The translations under genes and the position numbers were made by a program. A stretch of DNA of 64,000 bases from Bacillaceae bacterium JMAK1 (GTDB lineage: Bacteria > Bacillota > Bacilli > Bacillales > Marinococcaceae), in the NCBI GenBank assembly GCA_012970285.1, contig JIBW01000002.1, forward strand, positions 186,001-250,000, read 5' to 3'. This document shows positions 60,795 through 64,000 of this stretch, piece after piece. The notes below the pieces were generated by a model that was not told the origin of the DNA, made no database searches, and saw only the letters and a program-made list of their open reading frames with translations. How positions within the stretch are numbered: position 1 is the first letter of the stretch; each line of letters opens with the position of its first letter.

Positions 60795-62003
60795 ATGAAA
60801 TATGCCTTTGCAAAACGTGTGCGTCATTTGCAGTCATCTGCGGTGCGAGATATTTTGAAAGTAGTGAACCAAGGGAACGTTCTTTCATTTGCTGGGGGCC
60901 TTCCTGATGATGAGTTGTTTCCTGTTGAGGCGATTGAAGATTCGTTTCATCGTGCATTATCAAAAGGAAAGAAAGCGATGCAATACGGAGAAACAGAAGG
61001 GTATTATCCACTACGAGAGGTCATTATTGAACGGATGAAAAAGAAACAGATTACCGGATTTACCCCGAACCATGTGTTACTTACGACGGGTTCCCAACAA
61101 GCAATTGACTTGTTTTCGCGTGTGATGATCGGGCCTGGAGATGTGATTTTCACTGAGGAACCAACGTATTTAGCTGCGTTGCAAGTGTTTCAATCGTATG
61201 AAGCCAAGATTGTGCCAATTCGTTGTGATGAACACGGAATGGATTTTGAAGATCTGCAAGAAAAAGTGAAAGCATACCGACCGAAGGTCGTGTACGTTGT
61301 TCCGACTTTTTCAAATCCGAGTGGACGTGTTTGGAGCTTTGAGCGGAGAGAAGCGCTCGTTCGACTTGCTCATAAACAGAATTTCGTCATTTTTGAAGAT
61401 GATCCCTATGGTGATATTCAATATACAACGGGTGGCTATACGCCAATGGCGGCACTTGATGATGGAACACATGTCGTCTATACGAGTACATTCTCTAAAA
61501 CGGCTGTGCCTGCCCTTCGAACAGGTTGGATTGTTGGTCCTTACCAAATCATTCGTATGATGTCACAAGCGAAACAAGCGAACGATCTTCATTCGAATTC
61601 ACTCGCTCATCAAGCGTTGTATGAGCTTTGTATGAACTTTGATTTAGATGAGCATATCAAAACGATTAGTAAGTTGTATGGTCAACGGAAAAACGTTATG
61701 GTCGATTCGCTGCGTTCATCTGGACTTGAAACGATGTCGTTTGTTGAGCCAGAAGGTGGAATGTTCTTATGGTTAGAAGTAGATCCACGAATTAACACAG
61801 AGGAATTGCTTCAAGAAGCAGTCTCTCGAGGGATTGCGTATGTTCCAGGTGCACCGTTTTATGCAGGGACACCCCAATACAATACGCTGCGTTTGAATTA
61901 TACTCATGCAACAGATGAAGACATTCGTTTTGGAATGAAAACGATGACGGAGTTGTTTCAAGAAGTGGAACAACAGCAAAACGACAAAGTTTCACTAAGT
62001 TAA
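60795..62003 (+). CDS. PLP-dependent aminotransferase (2-aminoadipate/MocR-type fold I)
   Basis: The 402-residue fold-type I enzyme has LSFAGGLPDDELFPVEAI, LTTGSQQAIDLFSRV, VPTFSNPSGRVW, the cofactor-contact DDPYGD and the PLP lysine in STFSKTAVPALRTGW. It lacks a GntR domain, so it is an enzyme rather than a MocR regulator. The closest known relatives are 2-aminoadipate/LysN-type transaminases; the substrate is open. It has a strong AAGGAG site with a long spacing. Confidence 0.83.
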   Translation: MKYAFAKRVRHLQSSAVRDILKVVNQGNVLSFAGGLPDDELFPVEAIEDSFHRALSKGKKAMQYGETEGYYPLREVIIERMKKKQITGFTPNHVLLTTGSQQAIDLFSRVMIGPGDVIFTEEPTYLAALQVFQSYEAKIVPIRCDEHGMDFEDLQEKVKAYRPKVVYVVPTFSNPSGRVWSFERREALVRLAHKQNFVIFEDDPYGDIQYTTGGYTPMAALDDGTHVVYTSTFSKTAVPALRTGWIVGPYQIIRMMSQAKQANDLHSNSLAHQALYELCMNFDLDEHIKTISKLYGQRKNVMVDSLRSSGLETMSFVEPEGGMFLWLEVDPRINTEELLQEAVSRGIAYVPGAPFYAGTPQYNTLRLNYTHATDEDIRFGMKTMTELFQEVEQQQNDKVSLS

Positions 62004-62017
62004 AGGTAGGCGATTAG

Positions 62018-62764
62018 GTGTCTTGGTTTGAATATTCTGGGCAAACCCCGGACTTCGTGTGGTTTGGACCAGCGCATGTCGCGATACTCGTTGGTCTTTT
62101 GATCATCTGTATCTTTATTACAAAGGCGCGTCATTCAATTCGGACGAACAAACGCGTGGATCGTTCTTTACGTCTAGGGATGGTTGCAACATTGATCATG
62201 TTAGAAGTTATTTATCAGACATGGTATGTCGTAAATGGTGAGTGGGGTGCTCATTTTGCATTGCCTTTGCATTTGAGTAGTATTACGTGGATTACGGCAG
62301 TTATTATGTTGCTCACCCTTCATAAACGCTGGTTTGAAGTGACGTTCTTTGCCGGAGTGAGCAGTGCGCTGTTAACGATGATTACACCAGACATTGGGAA
62401 CTTCGGCTTTCCGCACTTTCGCTTTTTTCATTTCTTTTTGACGCATGGTCTCGTTGTCGTAGCAGCGTATTACGTATTGGTCGTTTATCGCACTCAGCTC
62501 TCGATTCGATCGGTGATGATCGTTTGGGGATATTTGAATGCGTATGCCGCAGTTGTTTTTGTCGTGAACCTTCTCATCCCAAATGCGAATTACATGTATT
62601 TAATGACCAAACCGCCGAGCCCTACTCCATTTGATTGGTTCGGTCCTTGGCCGTATTACATTTTCGTATTACAAATCGTATCGTTGCTCTTGTTCTTGCT
62701 CATGTATGCTATTTATCGGGGCATTCAGTGGCTCGTCATTAAATCTTCGACTCGCTTGCCGTGA
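62018..62764 (+). CDS. TIGR02206-type membrane protein (YwaF-like)
   Basis: The 248-residue protein has six or seven membrane segments and the family features: FGPAHVAILVGLL at the start, ALPLHLSSITWITAVIMLL, HFRFFHFFLTHGLVVVA and the final PWPYYIFVLQIVSLL. B. subtilis YwaF belongs to this family; the function is unknown. GTG 62018 is preceded by AAAGGTAGGCG. It is probably co-transcribed with the aminotransferase (14 bases between) and overlaps the convergent next gene by 40 bases. Confidence 0.8.
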   Translation: MSWFEYSGQTPDFVWFGPAHVAILVGLLIICIFITKARHSIRTNKRVDRSLRLGMVATLIMLEVIYQTWYVVNGEWGAHFALPLHLSSITWITAVIMLLTLHKRWFEVTFFAGVSSALLTMITPDIGNFGFPHFRFFHFFLTHGLVVVAAYYVLVVYRTQLSIRSVMIVWGYLNAYAAVVFVVNLLIPNANYMYLMTKPPSPTPFDWFGPWPYYIFVLQIVSLLLFLLMYAIYRGIQWLVIKSSTRLP

Positions 62765-63099
62765 AGATAAAGGCTCATGCATTCACTCGTCTGTCGCTTT
62801 AAGTTCGCGTTCACGTAGCGGTTTTGACCCTCGTATCGACCGCAAACGTAACCATAACTCGAAAACGTTTCATCAGAATCAACTCGGTAGATGCGTAAGT
62901 TACGAGATTGTTGTTCTTTCTTTAGTTGGCGTAAGTCAAGGTGTAACAGCGCAAGAGCTTCATCAATCAAATTGATGTACGGTTCATGCACCCGAAATAG
63001 TTGTGGCACTTGCTGTAGATTTTCTTCGAAAGACCGTTTAACGAGCGGCAAGATAATCGCATAGTGGATGAGCGTAAGGTCGTCATTTTGCAATGGCAC
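62725..63099 (-). CDS. YhjD-like small protein with SOS-type promoter
   Basis: The 124-residue protein has an N-terminal helical region (LIHYAIILPLVKRSFEENL) and a C-terminal part with SSYGYVCGRYEGQNRYVNANL, similar in layout to the B. subtilis YhjD family as I recall it (YEGRHRYLN-type end). GTG 63099 follows GGAGACG. Its promoter spacer holds a LexA-like box. No function is known. Similarity to YhjD is by recollection and needs a search. Confidence 0.55.
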   Translation of the reverse strand: MPLQNDDLTLIHYAIILPLVKRSFEENLQQVPQLFRVHEPYINLIDEALALLHLDLRQLKKEQQSRNLRIYRVDSDETFSSYGYVCGRYEGQNRYVNANLKRQTSECMSLYLHGKRVEDLMTSH

Positions 63100-63130
63100 A
63101 TGATCGTCTCCTTTTCCAACTCGTAAGATT

Positions 63131-63159
63131 AGTATACGAATACACGTTCGTATTTACAA
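63131..63159 (-). promoter_or_regulatory. Sigma-A promoter with LexA/DinR-like box in the spacer
   Basis: On the minus strand TTGTAA (63159-63154), 17 bases, TATACT (63136-63131). The spacer contains CGAACGTGTATTCG (63150-63137), matching the Bacillus SOS box CGAACRNRYGTTYC at 12 of 14 positions, with the outer CGAA/TTCG arms palindromic. It suggests LexA repression of the YhjD-like gene. Confidence 0.55.
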
Positions 63160-63254
63160 CCGGTAATCAAAGGAAATAAAAAAATTGATCAAAAAAAGCA
63201 GGAATGAAAGCTACAAAAGTCAAATAAAATAACAGCACACCTTTCTTGATCAAT

Positions 63255-63280
63255 GTTTGAAATTGTCGGAATAAGGGTAT
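63255..63280 (+). promoter_or_regulatory. Candidate sigma-B promoter of the IDEAL-domain gene
   Basis: GTTTGA (63255-63260), 14 bases, GGGTAT (63275-63280) resembles the general-stress consensus GTTTAA-N12-15-GGGTAT. It lies about 70 bases before ATG 63349. Confidence 0.5.
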
Positions 63281-63348
63281 TGACTGGCAAGGATGAACGT
63301 TTCATACTACGTTTAAAAAATGATGAAGAGAATAGGGAGGGAGCATCA

Positions 63349-63666
63349 ATGGCAGGTTCAACTTACGAGAACGAACTCTTTGAGAAATTGAAAATGATCC
63401 GTCAAGGATATCGAGCACCGAGACAAGTGCTACAATCACTCTACGCACGCATGATGTTGGAGTACTCTGTATACGAGTTTACGAAGGCTCGATTTGAACG
63501 GCTCATTGACAAGGCTCTCGATGAAAAAGACGAGGATGCTTTTCATACATTAACGAGTCAGTACAATGACTGGGTTGTTAAGTATCAATCGGGAAACACC
63601 ATCTCTGAACATGGGTATGAATTAGAATGTAATTTCGAAGCTGTGAAACCTCCAATCAGTAGCTAA
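63349..63666 (+). CDS. IDEAL-domain protein
   Basis: The 105-residue protein is helical. Its centre (RLIDKALDEKDEDAFHTLTSQYN) fits the IDEAL domain, a short segment found in Bacillus proteins such as YpiB and ComK (partner-recognition type). ATG 63349 follows AGGGAGGGAG; an upstream in-frame start at 63253 would overlap the sigma-B-like promoter and is rejected. Function unknown, possibly an adaptor. A terminator follows. Confidence 0.7.
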   Translation: MAGSTYENELFEKLKMIRQGYRAPRQVLQSLYARMMLEYSVYEFTKARFERLIDKALDEKDEDAFHTLTSQYNDWVVKYQSGNTISEHGYELECNFEAVKPPISS

Positions 63667-63692
63667 TGACTAGCTACTGATTTTTGTTTTTT
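63655..63692 (+). terminator. Terminator of the IDEAL-domain gene
   Basis: ATCAGTAGCT (63655-63664) pairs with AGCTACTGAT (63672-63681), followed by TTTTTGTTTTTTT. It overlaps the stop codon. Confidence 0.85.
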
Positions 63693-63745
63693 TTCGGGAG
63701 CAGATCAGGTATAATTAGGATAGTAATTTCAGGAGGTAAGGCACG

Positions 63746-64000
63746 TTGATATTATCTGACACAACTATTAAGAAGATGATGGCCGCAGATGAATTACGTA
63801 TTGATCCGGTTGATGACGCTCAAATCCAACCGGCTTCGGTCGATATTCGACTCGGCAATCACTATTTGAAGATCGATGAAAATGCCATCGAATCTATTGC
63901 ATTAGATGCACCTGCACAGTATGTAGAGTTTGAAGCAGATGAAGTGATCGTTCCACCGAACTCATTTCTACTTGCGACGACGAAAGAATACATTAAGCTT
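63746..64000 (+). CDS. dcd: dCTP deaminase, N-terminal part (runs past the window edge)
   Basis: dCTP deaminase makes dUTP, a precursor of dTMP. The visible 85 residues begin MILSDTTIKKMM and contain IQPASVDIRLGNHYLKI and VPPNSFLLATTKEYI, which are typical of the dCTP deaminase/dUTPase trimeric fold. TTG 63746 follows AGGAGGTAAGG. The C-terminal part lies outside the window. Confidence 0.88.
   Translation, partial: MILSDTTIKKMMAADELRIDPVDDAQIQPASVDIRLGNHYLKIDENAIESIALDAPAQYVEFEADEVIVPPNSFLLATTKEYIKL

Overview
The window is a compact, mid-to-low GC chromosomal segment from a spore-forming Bacillaceae species. Evidence for this: many TTG and GTG starts behind strong GGAGG ribosome binding sites; family members typical of Bacillus (Prp/L27, YclNOPQ, YfmR, YrzI, PgsBCAE, MntABCD, YueD, a SpoVAF-like germination protein, IDEAL-domain protein); and Bacillus-type control sites (M-box, Fur box, MntR box, sigma-D, sigma-G and sigma-B-like promoters). 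Long Asp/Glu-rich spacers in three secreted lipoproteins, plus a CPA1 Na+/H+ antiporter, suggest a halotolerant or alkaliphilic lineage (inference). No tRNA, rRNA, prophage, intact insertion sequence or CRISPR array was seen.

Layout. 1-1.0 kb: rplU-prp-rpmA, with the L27 N-terminal extension and the protease that removes it. 1.2-6.4 kb: a complete Pst phosphate operon (pstSCABB-phoU) behind a PhoP-box-like promoter. 6.4-7.1 kb: three tiny genes missed by ordinary ORF calling (27 aa, 19 aa, YrzI of 48 aa). 7.1-9.6 kb: cheA-cheW behind a sigma-D-like promoter. 9.5-17.0 kb: a membrane protein, a secreted polysaccharide deacetylase, RodA, a DUF4064 protein, an OsmC/Ohr peroxidase, a zinc-ribbon protein and a SWIM/SNF2 helicase. 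17.0-17.2 kb: a structured RNA resembling the HEARO/IscB omega-RNA class, with no nuclease gene beside it. 17.3-21.3 kb: Fur-box-controlled yclNOPQ (petrobactin-type siderophore uptake). 21.3-26.5 kb: an SDR enzyme, YfmR, a cyclophilin, an HD protein and an M20 peptidase. 26.5-29.7 kb: a PAP2 phosphatase with a YkoGHI-like two-component/PepSY set. 30.0-34.7 kb: a capBCADE-style poly-gamma-glutamate operon (pgsB, pgsC, pgsA, ggt/capD-like, pgsE). 34.9-39.2 kb: ccdA, photolyase, YpgQ-like HD protein, an aminotransferase. 39.5-41.9 kb: a polar amino acid ABC transporter. 41.9-43.9 kb: a serine hydrolase and a deacetylase lipoprotein. 44.0-48.0 kb: mntABCD with an MntR box. 48.2-57.3 kb: an NhaK-like antiporter, nicotinamidase, ResA-like thioredoxin, CPBP protease, azlCD with a divergent XRE-cupin regulator, small membrane proteins, YueD, aldehyde dehydrogenase. 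57.3-58.8 kb: an orphan SpoVAF-like germination gene with a sigma-G-type promoter. 58.8-60.6 kb: promoter, M-box Mg2+ riboswitch, terminator, a 33-codon upstream ORF and mgtE. 60.8-64.0 kb: an aminotransferase, a YwaF-like membrane protein, a YhjD-like gene with a LexA-like box, an IDEAL-domain gene and the start of dcd.

The window is rich in nutrient and metal uptake (phosphate, Fe, Mn, Mg, amino acids) and in envelope functions (gamma-PGA, deacetylases, RodA). The most interesting small-scale features are the mgtE leader ORF, the short-ORF/YrzI cluster, the HEARO-like RNA, the sigma-G-driven orphan SpoVAF-like gene and the LexA-like operator inside a promoter spacer.
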